DNA of 21,064 nucleotides, from assembly GCA_050742975.1 (NCBI GenBank), contig JBOGDQ010000206.1, forward strand, positions 1 to 21,064. The letters are read 5' to 3'. The translations under genes and the position numbers were made by a program. The notes under the pieces are model-generated. The model did no database searches, had not been told where the DNA came from, and was given only the letters and a program-made list of their open reading frames with translations. Source of the DNA: JBDTGE01 sp050742975. GTDB taxonomy: Bacteria > Actinomycetota > Actinomycetes > Mycobacteriales > Jatrophihabitantaceae. Below, one piece after another: positions 13,293 through 21,064 of the stretch; within the stretch, counting starts at the first letter, position 1, and each line of letters begins with the position of its first letter.

Positions 13293-16200
13293 GTGCAGCT
13301 GGGGATCCTCGGTCCGGTCGAGGTGCGGGAGGACGGCGGCGAGTTCGTCGAGGTCGCCGGTACGCGGCTGCGCTGCCTGCTCGCCCGGCTTGCGCTGGAC
13401 GCCGGCCGCCCGGTCGGGGTCGCCACGCTCGTCGACGCGGTCTGGGGCGATCAGCCACCGGCGGACGAGGCCAACGCGCTGCAGACCCTGGTGTCACGGC
13501 TGCGCCGAGCGCTCGGAGGCGCCACGACGATTGGCCAGTCCGCCGCCGGCTACCGGCTCGCCGTCTCGCGCGAGGACGTCGATGCGTTCCGGTTCGAAAC
13601 CCTGGCCGCCGACGGTGCGTCTGCGCTGCGTGCGGGCGAGGCCGCCGGTGCTGCGGGCAAGCTCCGTGCGGCGCTCGCGCTCTGGCGCGGGCCGGCCCTG
13701 TCCGATGTGGGGGAGTCGGTCACCGCGGCCGCGACCCGGCTGAACGACCTGCGCCTGGCCGCGCTCGTCGACCGCATCGATGCCGACCTCGCGCTGGGCC
13801 GGGCCTCGAGCGTCGTGTCCGAGATCGAGGTGCGCGCGAGCGAGCATCCGCTGCACGAGCGCCTGGCCGGTCAGCTGGTGCGTGCGCTCGCGACGACCGG
13901 GCGGCAGGCCGACGCGCTCACCGCGTACGAGCGGGTGCGCGCCCGGCTCGCGGACGAGCTCGGCGTCGACCCGTCGGCAGACTTGCAGGCGACCCACCTC
14001 GCGGTGCTGCGCGGTGAGCTGGTGAGCGCCGCGGCCGCGCACGAGGGCCGTGCCCGCCGCACCAACCTCAAGGCGCAGCTGACCAGCTTCGTCGGCCGCG
14101 ACGACGAGGTCGCGCGCATCGGCAAGTCGCTGGAGGAGAACCGCCTCGTCACGCTCGTCGGCCCGGGTGGTGCCGGCAAGACACGGCTGGCTGCCGAGTC
14201 GGTCGCGAAGATCGTCGACACCGCTCCGGACGGGATCTGGTTCGTCGAGCTGGCCTCGGTAACCGATGCGGCGGATATGCCGCAGGCGATCCTCGGCTCG
14301 CTCGGGCTCCGCGAGGCGCACCTGCTCGAGCAGCGGAACCGGATCAGCGCGCGCGACGCCACGAGCCGGCTGCTGGACGCACTGGTCGAGAAGCAGACCG
14401 TCATCGTGCTGGACAACTGCGAGCACCTGATCGAGGCGAGCGCGCGGCTGGCGGACAACCTGCTGGCCCGGTGCCCGGGCCTGCGCGTGCTGACCACCAG
14501 CCGCGAGCCGCTGGGCATCTTCGGCGAGACGCTGTTCGTCGTCCCGCCGCTCGGCCAGCCAGCTGCTGACGCGCCGGCCGCCCAGGCGCTCGAGTACCCG
14601 GCCGTGCGGCTGTTCGCCGACCGGGTCGCGGCGGTGCGTCCGGACTTCGTGCTGGACGACGACTCGGTCGCCACCGTGATCGAGATCGTGCGGCGGCTCG
14701 ACGGCCTGCCCCTGGCGATCGAACTGGCCGCGGCCCGGCTGCGCACCCTGCCGCTCGACGAGATCGCGGTCCGGCTGTCCGACCGGTTCCGGCTCCTGAC
14801 CGGTGGCAGCCGCACGGCTCTGCCTCGCCACCGCACGCTGCGCGCCGTCGTCGAGTGGAGCTGGGAGCTGCTGACGCCGGCCGAGCGGGCGCTCGTCGAG
14901 CGACTGGCCGTGTTCCCGTCCGGCTCGACCCTCGACAGCGCGACCCGCGTGTGTGCCGACGCGGCGGTTCCCGCCGATGCCGTGCTCGACACGCTGACCT
15001 CGCTGGCGGACAAGTCCCTGCTCCAGCTGAGCGGCGGCGGCCGGTACCGAATGCTGGAGACGATCCGCGAGTACGGCATCGAGCGCCTGGCCGAGCGGGA
15101 CGAGCTGCGGCGGATCCGGGCCGCGCACGCGGACTACTTCGCCGAGCTGGTGCGGCAGGCCGCTCAGCGCCTGCGCACGTCCGAGCAGCTGCCGTGGATC
15201 GGGCGGCTGAACGACGAGCGTGACAACGTGCTGGCGGCGCTGCGGTTCGTCGGCGACGACGGGGACGCGTCGGTCGCGCTCGAACTGGCCTCGGGCGTCG
15301 GCTGGTACTGGATGCTCACCGGTGTGCACTCCGAAGCCGCGATCTGGCTGAAGTTCGCGCTCGGCGTTCCCGGCGACGCCGACGAGAACCTGCGGATGCT
15401 CGTCGAGTCCATGCTGACCGTCAACTCCGCGGCAGGGGCGGAGATGGTCGATGCGGAGACGCTCGACGCGGGCATGGAGCGGCTGCGGGATCTGGGCCGG
15501 CGCATGGAGGACGCCGACGTGGAGCGCTTCCCGCTGCTGGCCCTGATGCGCGCCGTCATCGCTATGTTCTCCGGCGACGAGTCCTTGATGGGCCGACTCG
15601 TCGACTCCGCGGTCCGGTCGGCGGATCCCTGGGTGGTCGCGTCCGCGCTCATGTTCCGCGCCAACATGGCCGAGAACGACGGTGACGTCACGGCGATGCG
15701 CGCCGACACGCACCGTTCCCTCGAAGCGTTCACCGCGATCGGCGACCGCTGGGGTCTCGCGTCGTGCCTGCAGATGGCAGCGCTCATCAGCACCAACGAG
15801 GGCGATCTGGACGCCGCGCTGGCGCAGTACCTGGACGCGCTGCGCTACGTCGGCGAGCTCGGTGCGCACGATGACGAGTCGTGGCTGCACCTGCGCCTGG
15901 CCAACGTGTACCTGCGCCGCGGCCAGCTCGACCGGGCGATCGAGAGCGTGCAGCGCTCGCGGGAGCTGAGCGAGGCGGCCGGCTCGTTGCGCGAGGCGAC
16001 ATTCGGCCGGGTGCTGCTGGCCGAGATCGCGCGGCGGACCGGTGACATCGCGCAGGCGCGCCGGCTCTGCGCCGAGGCGCTGGCCCGGCTGCAGGCGATG
16101 CCGCCCACCCATCCGATGCAGGCGCACGGGATGGCGCTGACGCTCGCGATCGCCGCCCGGCACGAGATCCTCGACGGCGAGATCACCGCGGCCCGTGCCC

Positions 16201-16493
16201 GTCTGGACACCGCGTTCGCTGCGGCGGTCGGTACCCGAGATATGCCGATCATCGCCGGAGTCGGGGTGGTGGTCGCGCTGCTCGCCGCCCATGACGGCGA
16301 TCCGGCACGCGCCGCCGAGACCCTCGGTGCCGCGGCGCGGCTGCGGGGCGCGATCGATCCCACCGCACCGGACATCGCCGAGCTCACCACGCGGCTGCGC
16401 GGTGAGCTCGGCGATGCGGCGTTCGAGACGGCGTACGAGCGGGGCCGGCAGCTGGGCCGCGACGCCGCGATCGAGCTGCTCGACCCCCGCTGA
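13293..16493 (+). CDS. AfsR/SARP-like transcriptional regulator (HTH-BTAD-NTPase-TPR)
   Basis: 1066 residues. An OmpR/PhoB-type winged-helix domain (about 1-90; WGDQPP...ALQTLVSRLRRAL) and a bacterial transcriptional activator domain (about 95-245) are followed by an NB-ARC/STAND-type ATPase. The P-loop GPGGAGKT is at 290-297, Walker B VIVLDN at 370-375, and TTSREPL is sensor-like. A winged-helix/arm region (about 510-610) and a long helical TPR-like C-terminal half complete it. Proteins of this build (AfsR and relatives) regulate secondary metabolism or development in actinomycetes, with ATP-driven switching. No biosynthetic cluster is visible nearby, so the targets are unknown; the convergent DrrAB exporter is a candidate only by position. 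The GTG at 13293 is preceded by GGCAGG and begins exactly at the domain. Confidence 0.92.
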   Translation: MQLGILGPVEVREDGGEFVEVAGTRLRCLLARLALDAGRPVGVATLVDAVWGDQPPADEANALQTLVSRLRRALGGATTIGQSAAGYRLAVSREDVDAFRFETLAADGASALRAGEAAGAAGKLRAALALWRGPALSDVGESVTAAATRLNDLRLAALVDRIDADLALGRASSVVSEIEVRASEHPLHERLAGQLVRALATTGRQADALTAYERVRARLADELGVDPSADLQATHLAVLRGELVSAAAAHEGRARRTNLKAQLTSFVGRDDEVARIGKSLEENRLVTLVGPGGAGKTRLAAESVAKIVDTAPDGIWFVELASVTDAADMPQAILGSLGLREAHLLEQRNRISARDATSRLLDALVEKQTVIVLDNCEHLIEASARLADNLLARCPGLRVLTTSREPLGIFGETLFVVPPLGQPAADAPAAQALEYPAVRLFADRVAAVRPDFVLDDDSVATVIEIVRRLDGLPLAIELAAARLRTLPLDEIAVRLSDRFRLLTGGSRTALPRHRTLRAVVEWSWELLTPAERALVERLAVFPSGSTLDSATRVCADAAVPADAVLDTLTSLADKSLLQLSGGGRYRMLETIREYGIERLAERDELRRIRAAHADYFAELVRQAAQRLRTSEQLPWIGRLNDERDNVLAALRFVGDDGDASVALELASGVGWYWMLTGVHSEAAIWLKFALGVPGDADENLRMLVESMLTVNSAAGAEMVDAETLDAGMERLRDLGRRMEDADVERFPLLALMRAVIAMFSGDESLMGRLVDSAVRSADPWVVASALMFRANMAENDGDVTAMRADTHRSLEAFTAIGDRWGLASCLQMAALISTNEGDLDAALAQYLDALRYVGELGAHDDESWLHLRLANVYLRRGQLDRAIESVQRSRELSEAAGSLREATFGRVLLAEIARRTGDIAQARRLCAEALARLQAMPPTHPMQAHGMALTLAIAARHEILDGEITAARARLDTAFAAAVGTRDMPIIAGVGVVVALLAAHDGDPARAAETLGAAARLRGAIDPTAPDIAELTTRLRGELGDAAFETAYERGRQLGRDAAIELLDPR

Positions 16494-16532
16494 GTTCGCG
16501 CCCGCCGCGTCGCGCCCGCCGCGCCGATCGCG

Positions 16533-17356
16533 TCAGGTGCGGCTGCGGTAGGCGCGCATCGCCAGCGGCACGAACACCGCCAGCAGACCAATCATCCAGC
16601 CGAACGTCCACATCACGTTGTTCGCGATCGGGCCACCGAGCATCAACCCGCGCACCGATCCGACCAGGTGCGAGATCGGGTTGACCTTGACGAAGGCCTG
16701 CAGCCAGCCCGGCATCGTCGACGTGGCGACGAACGTGTTGCTGCCGAACGAGAGCGGCAGGACGAGCAGGAACATGACGCCCTGCACCGACCCCGGCGTG
16801 CGAGCCTTCATGCCCACCCACACCGAGATCCAGCAGAAGCAGAGCGCGAACGCGATCGACAGTGCGAGCGCCGCGATGAGCGACAGCGGGCCTGTCGCGA
16901 TCCGGAAGCCCATCACGTAGCCGAACCCGACGAAGATCACGCACAGCGTCAGGTAGCGGAAGAAGTCGGCGAGGACAGCCCCGACGAGCGGTGCCGAGCG
17001 CGCGATCGGCAGCGAACGGAACCGGTCGAACACGCCCTTCTCGATGTCGGCGTTCATGTTCTGCCCGAGCGAGATGCTGCCCATCGCGATGCTCTGACCC
17101 AGCAGACCCGGCAGCAGGAACTGCAGGTACTGGTGCTGCGAACCTCCCCCGATCGCGCCGCCGAACACGTACACGAACAGCAGCAGGAAGATGACCGGCT
17201 GCACGGTGACGTCGATGAGCTGCTCGGGTGTGCGCATCGTCTTGATCAGGTTGCGCCTGGCCAGCACGACCGCGTGTCGCAGCGTGCGAAAGGCCGGTCG
17301 TACAGGCGGTTCAGCGGTCGTGGTCGTCCGTCGCACGTACTTGTTCATGGTGATTG

Positions 17357-17360
<4 letters not shown>
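16533..17360 (-). CDS. ABC-2 type transporter permease (DrrB-like)
   Basis: Membrane half of an exporter of the daunorubicin-resistance (DrrAB) type. 275 residues: a basic N-terminal cytoplasmic stretch (to about 45), then about six hydrophobic helices. The family signature region around GVFDRFRSLPIARSAPLVG (residues 109-127) and the NPISHLVGSVRGLMLGG segment near the C-terminus are present. The ATG at 17360 overlaps the TGA of the ATPase gene (ATGA), giving translational coupling. Substrates of this family include antibiotics and lipids; nothing here fixes the substrate. It ends 39 bp from the convergent regulator gene. Confidence 0.92.
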
Positions 17361-18313
<953 letters not shown>

Positions 18314-18399
18314 GGCCGCTACTGTGCGGGTTGGCCCTGGCAGCGGGCGCACACCGCACTGGCACGCGCTGACGGGCCCTGGCACGGCCTGGTGAGCCG

Positions 18400-19518
18400 C
18401 TATACCTTTCGCGCGGACTTCCGAGGCGGCGGGGACTTCCGAGGCGGCGGGGACTTCCGAGGCGGCGGCGCTGAGCTGTCGCGCAGGACCAGCTCGGTGG
18501 GCAGCACCAGGTGCCGTGCACGTCCGGCCGGCCCGCCGACCTTCGCGCGCTCGATAGCCGCGGTCAGGGCAGTGATCGCCGCGCGGCCCTTGGCTGTCAC
18601 GTCCTGGCTCACCGTGGTCAGCGCCGGTCGGATCCGGCCCGCGACCGGGTTGTCGTCGAAGCCGACCACCGACACGTCCTCGGGGACCCGCAGACCGGCC
18701 TCCTGAACCGCGCGGATCACGCCCACCGCCACCGCGTCCGAGTAGCACAGCACGGCGGTCGGACGCGGGTGGGCGTCGAGCAACGTGCGCGCTGCGCCGT
18801 GGCCGGCGTCGCCCGGGTTGCCGGGTGGCCGGCGGACCACGACCGGCTCGATCCCCGCCTGCTCGAGCGGTTCCAGCCAGCCGATGAGGCGCTCCCGCTC
18901 GGTGTTCGCCGCTGCGGTCTTCAGCGGCTCGGTGAGCACGCCGTACGTGCCGCGGTAGCCGGTCGTCACGACCGCGACCCGTCTATGGCCGAGATCGACG
19001 ACGTGCTGCGCAGCCGCCCGCGCGCCCGATCGATCGTCGACGTTCACGCTGGCGATGCCCGGCGCCGGTGCCTGGTCTACGAAGACCATCGGCAGCTTGC
19101 GCCGCCTGAGCCAACTGACCGCGGTCGACTCCGGGTCGCACGAGTAGACGAGCGCGCCGTCCATCGCGACGTCGCGGGCCGGGACGATGCCCTCCCGCGG
19201 GGTATCCGACAGGAGGGTGAGGGCCAGCCCGCTCGGCCCGAGCTCGGTCGCGATCGCGGCCAGGAACGTCATCGCAACCTCGTCGGTGAGCGAGTAGCTC
19301 AGCGTGTCGGACAGGACCAGGCCGACCGCGCCGGTCGAGCCGCTCGCCAGGGCGCGGGCAGTCGGGTTGGGCCCGACGTAGCCGATCTCCTCGGCGACAG
19401 CGAGGATCTGGTCCCGCAGCGCGCTCGACAGTTGGGTCGGCCGGGAGAACGCGTTGGACACGGTCATCCGGCTCACTCCGACGCGATCGGCGATCGTCTG
19501 CAGGGTGGCTCGTGCCAT
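18400..19518 (-). CDS. LacI-family transcriptional regulator with a basic repeat tail
   Basis: 372 residues. The N-terminal helix-turn-helix (about 5-24, LQTIADRVGVSRMTVSNAF) and hinge helix (NPTARALASG, 51-60) are followed by the periplasmic-binding-protein-like effector domain (about 62-345). Beyond the usual end, residues 350-372 form a tail with three PPPRKS hexapeptides and then ARKV. The effector is unknown, probably a sugar or similar small molecule. The ATG at 19518 lies 4 bp after the stop of the small upstream gene. The promoter at 19809-19837 bears two ACCGGT-centred palindromes, as expected for LacI operators, so autoregulation is likely. It could also control the DrrAB exporter downstream. 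Confidence 0.93.
   Translation of the reverse strand: MARATLQTIADRVGVSRMTVSNAFSRPTQLSSALRDQILAVAEEIGYVGPNPTARALASGSTGAVGLVLSDTLSYSLTDEVAMTFLAAIATELGPSGLALTLLSDTPREGIVPARDVAMDGALVYSCDPESTAVSWLRRRKLPMVFVDQAPAPGIASVNVDDRSGARAAAQHVVDLGHRRVAVVTTGYRGTYGVLTEPLKTAAANTERERLIGWLEPLEQAGIEPVVVRRPPGNPGDAGHGAARTLLDAHPRPTAVLCYSDAVAVGVIRAVQEAGLRVPEDVSVVGFDDNPVAGRIRPALTTVSQDVTAKGRAAITALTAAIERAKVGGPAGRARHLVLPTELVLRDSSAPPPRKSPPPRKSPPPRKSARKV
18416..18469 (-). repeat. 18-bp tandem repeat, three copies, coding for PPPRKS
   Basis: Units 18416-18433, 18434-18451 and 18452-18469 are identical except for the last base of the third. The plus-strand unit begins GACTTCCGAGGCGGCGG. It keeps frame and encodes the basic C-terminal tail of the LacI-family protein. 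The near-perfect copies suggest recent slippage and possible length variation between strains. Confidence 0.92.
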
Positions 19519-19522
19519 GTCG

Positions 19523-19759
19523 TCAGTGTGCCTGTACCCCGCTGCAGGTCGAGAGGCCGCGTGCGGCGCGGCCGGTGGGAACGGACGGCGAGACCCGGTC
19601 GGCCAGCCGGTGCAGCACGCCGGCGGCGCGAGCCCGGGCGCGGGGGACGACCCTGACCCTTTCGACGTACGGGATGACCGGCGCGTTCGGCAGCGCGCTC
19701 CTGGCCTCGTCGGTCCATCCGGACTTGGTCACCATGAGAGCCATCTGTAGCAGGTCCAT
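19523..19759 (-). CDS. Small protein of unknown function upstream of the LacI-family gene
   Basis: 78 residues, starting MDLLQMALMVTKSGW and rich in Arg, Ala and Val further on. I do not recognise a family. Support for a real gene: the ATG at 19759 has a strong ribosome binding site (AAAGGA ending 9 nt upstream, on the minus strand), a good promoter stands at 19809-19837, codon third positions are G+C-rich, and the stop lies 4 bp before the LacI-family start. The ATG at 19792 (adds MKRPRQKGNR) lacks a ribosome binding site and would sit only about 10 nt from the predicted transcript start. The hydrophobic N-terminus is too short for a sure membrane segment. The second half is less certain to be under selection. 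Confidence 0.55.
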   Translation of the reverse strand: MDLLQMALMVTKSGWTDEARSALPNAPVIPYVERVRVVPRARARAAGVLHRLADRVSPSVPTGRAARGLSTCSGVQAH

Positions 19760-19798
19760 AGCCCGATTTCCTTTCTGTCGCGGTCTCTTCATCGCTTG

Positions 19799-19838
19799 CT
19801 ATACCGGTATAGTAGGTGCGCCGTCTTTACCGGTCAAG
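19799..19838 (-). promoter_or_regulatory. Promoter with two LacI-type operator palindromes
   Basis: On the minus strand, TTGACC (19837-19832) and TACTAT (19814-19809) are separated by 17 bp, an excellent sigma-A-type promoter. CTATACCGGTATAG (19799-19812) is a perfect 14-bp palindrome overlapping the -10 and start site. CTTTACCGGTCAAG (19825-19838) is the same type with one mismatched pair and overlaps the -35. Their centres are 26 bp apart. Central CG palindromes are typical of LacI-family operators, and a LacI-family gene is the second gene of this transcript. Confidence 0.75.
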
Positions 19839-20592
19839 CGCCTTTCGGCCGCGCACAAAACTCGATCGTGTCGGTCACGATGCGCATCGCTGGGCGCGGC
19901 GGCACGAGCCAGGCATGCTGCGCGATGAACTCCTTGAGGCAATCGTTCTGAATTGTGCCGCCGAGCCGATCGCGCGGGATGCCGCGCGTGTCCGCGAGCG
20001 CCACATAGAACCCGAGCAAGACGACCGCCGGACCGTTGATCGTCATCGACGTCGTCACCCGGTCGAGCGGAATGTCCGCGAAGAGGACCTCCATGTCTCT
20101 CAGCGTATCGACCGCGACGCCACACATGCCGACCTCGCCGAGGGCTCTCGGGCTGTCGCTGTCGTAGCCCATGAGGGTCGGGAAATCGAAGGCGGTTGAG
20201 AGGCCCGTCTGCCCCTGAGCGAGCAGATATTTGAAGCGGGAATTCGTCTGTTCGGGTGTCCCGAACCCGGCGAACATCCGCATCGTCCAGAGCTTGCCCC
20301 GGTACATCGTCGGCTGAACACCGCGCGTGAACGGGTACTCACCGGGCATCCCGAGGTCGTGCAAGTAATCCCGCTCGCCGTCGGCTGGCGTGAGGACGTC
20401 CGGAACGTCCATCGAACTCCAGGTGGAGAATCGGGCCTTGCGCGGGGCCATGCGCGCCTCGGCCTCGACGACCGTGCGCTGGCGCCATTGCGCTACGGCT
20501 TGCCTTATCCCATCGATGTCGGAAGGAGACTCACCCTCCGCCGCGTACTCTTTGTCCACACCGCTCGCGAGGACGGGCGCCTTCTGGGCCAT
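19834..20592 (-). pseudogene. Truncated acyl-CoA mutase large subunit (isobutyryl-CoA mutase-like)
   Basis: Adenosylcobalamin-dependent acyl-CoA mutase, N-terminal part only: 252 residues against about 520 or more for a full large subunit. The substrate-barrel motifs GEYPFTRG, RMFAGFGTPEQTN, TAFDFPTLMGYDSD and SMTINGPAV are intact. The family sequence runs to IEFCAR (residue 248) and is replaced by PKGA and a stop. Phe107 and Gln225 stand where isobutyryl-CoA mutase has Phe and Gln and methylmalonyl-CoA mutase has Tyr and Arg, so the short-chain isobutyryl type is inferred. The rest of the barrel and any B12 domain are missing, so the product cannot work. Codons such as ATA, AAA, AGG, CAA and GTA are unlike the genes to the left. 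It is a broken gene or the edge of an assembly join. The ATG at 20592 is the likely start. Confidence 0.85.
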
Positions 20593-20601
20593 GACGTCAA
20601 C

Positions 20602-20644
20602 CTAGTGCCACCCGGCAGAAGTTCGACCCCCTTTTAAGCACTAG
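20602..20644. repeat. 7-bp inverted repeat in the mutase upstream region
   Basis: CTAGTGC (20602-20608) and GCACTAG (20638-20644) are perfect inverted arms 29 bp apart, just upstream of the mutase start. A short CTCC/GGAG hairpin with a four-base loop follows at about 20644-20655. Either could be an operator or terminator remnant; both are weak. Nothing else is seen in the 119-bp gap. Confidence 0.3.
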
Positions 20645-20711
20645 CTCCTTTCGGAGGGGCCCGCCGTGTGTGCGCGTCGGTCTCGCGCCTGCGGTCCGAA
20701 GGCGAAAACGA

Positions 20712-21064
20712 TCAGTCGATCTTCGCCGAGGGGACCGCGCCGGCCGCCTCCAGCTTGTACTCCTTGTAGACCTTGAAGCGTGACCAGATGAAGAACGCGG
20801 CTGCCGCGACGATCCCGGCGCCGATGATCAGGTCGAAGCGGTGCATGAAACTCTTGAGCGGCGAGTGCTCATCCAGGAGACGAATCCCGAGCTGTCGCCC
20901 CGCGTAGGCGAGGCCCAAGCACCACGGAAGCGATCCGAGAAACGTGTACGCGTGAAACTTGATCCTGTTCATCCGCGCGACGCCTGCCGGGAACGCGATA
21001 AACGTGCGCACCACTGGAAGAACGCGCGAGGCGAGGATGATAAGCTCCCCGCGGCGCTCAAACC
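20712..21064 (-). CDS. DedA-family membrane protein, 3' part
   Basis: The 5' part lies beyond the window; 117 residues are visible, reading into the right edge in frame. Family marks: the RVLPVVRTFIAFPAGVARM stretch (usual form GRFxPxxRTxxxxPAGxxxM), then FLGSLPWCLGLAYAGRQLG, the conserved glycine/tryptophan helix. A last transmembrane helix (about FDLIIGAGIVAAAAFFIW) and a charged cytoplasmic tail finish it. DedA proteins are linked to lipid flipping and membrane homeostasis. It shares the lower G+C content of the mutase fragment and points the same way. Confidence 0.88.
   Translation of the reverse strand, partial: FERRGELIILASRVLPVVRTFIAFPAGVARMNRIKFHAYTFLGSLPWCLGLAYAGRQLGIRLLDEHSPLKSFMHRFDLIIGAGIVAAAAFFIWSRFKVYKEYKLEAAGAVPSAKID

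Noticed and set aside
13494..16292. 932-codon open frame antisense to the AfsR-like regulator
   Set aside because: It is the shadow of a very G+C-rich gene: the product is low-complexity Arg/Gly/Gln/His-rich with no domain, while the plus strand has clear ordered domains.
16494..16532. Direct repeat GCGCCCGCCGCG twice in the gap between the regulator and permease genes
   Set aside because: It is short and simple in composition, with no stem or known site; it is likely chance or local slippage.
18314..18399. Repeated GGCCCTGGCA (18333-18342 and 18375-18384) between the LacI gene and drrA
   Set aside because: Two 10-mers 42 bp apart in very G+C-rich sequence form no clear palindrome or promoter, so I do not call a site.

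Overview
The window is high-GC DNA with the gene content and order of an actinomycete. Two blocks that are separate in Mycobacterium tuberculosis lie next to each other here: ctaD-serB (Rv3043c-Rv3042c) and pncB-clpS-DUF2017-mec-cysO-cysM-rhomboid-murI-Rv1339 (Rv1330c-Rv1339). Genus cannot be fixed by eye; a non-mycobacterial actinobacterium is most likely. GTG starts, four-base stop/start overlaps and very G+C-rich third codon positions run through most of the window.

Layout. 1-2487 (+): 3' part of cytochrome c oxidase subunit I, with an unusual 34-residue internal duplication, then phosphoserine phosphatase. 2484-5167 (-): pncB, pncA and a Pro/Gln-rich membrane protein; the first two form an NAD-salvage pair. 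5284-11988 (+): clpS, DUF2017, mec, cysO, cysM, a membrane-anchored sulfite-oxidase-type molybdoenzyme, rhomboid protease, glutamate racemase and an Rv1339-type metallo-beta-lactamase-fold protein. Mec, CysO and CysM form the protein-bound-thiocarboxylate route from O-phosphoserine to cysteine. SerB nearby consumes the same O-phosphoserine. The molybdoenzyme sits where M. tuberculosis has no gene. 11989-12119 is a convergent intergenic region with three direct copies and one inverted copy of GATCTTCCTGCG. 12120-13233 (-): PlsC-type acyltransferase and YjbQ-type protein. 13293-16493 (+): a 1066-residue AfsR/SARP-like regulator. 16533-18313 (-): DrrA/DrrB-type ABC exporter. 18400-19759 (-): LacI-family regulator and an unrecognised 78-residue gene upstream of it, preceded by a good promoter that carries two ACCGGT-centred palindromes.

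The right end (about 19850-21064) looks different. It holds the first ~248 residues of an isobutyryl-CoA-mutase-like protein, cut off abruptly, and the 3' part of a DedA-family membrane protein. G+C is lower by eye and codons rare elsewhere (AAA, ATA, AGG, CAA, GTA) appear. This is either a transfer/rearrangement breakpoint or a chimeric assembly join near 19846-19851.

Most genes are recognisable housekeeping genes. The signals most worth a second look are the duplicated K-channel helix in CtaD, the GATCTTCCTGCG repeat cluster, the small gene-LacI-exporter cassette with its twin operators, the internal twin-arginine motif in the molybdoenzyme, and the mutase breakpoint. No CRISPR array, tRNA, rRNA or insertion sequence was seen.
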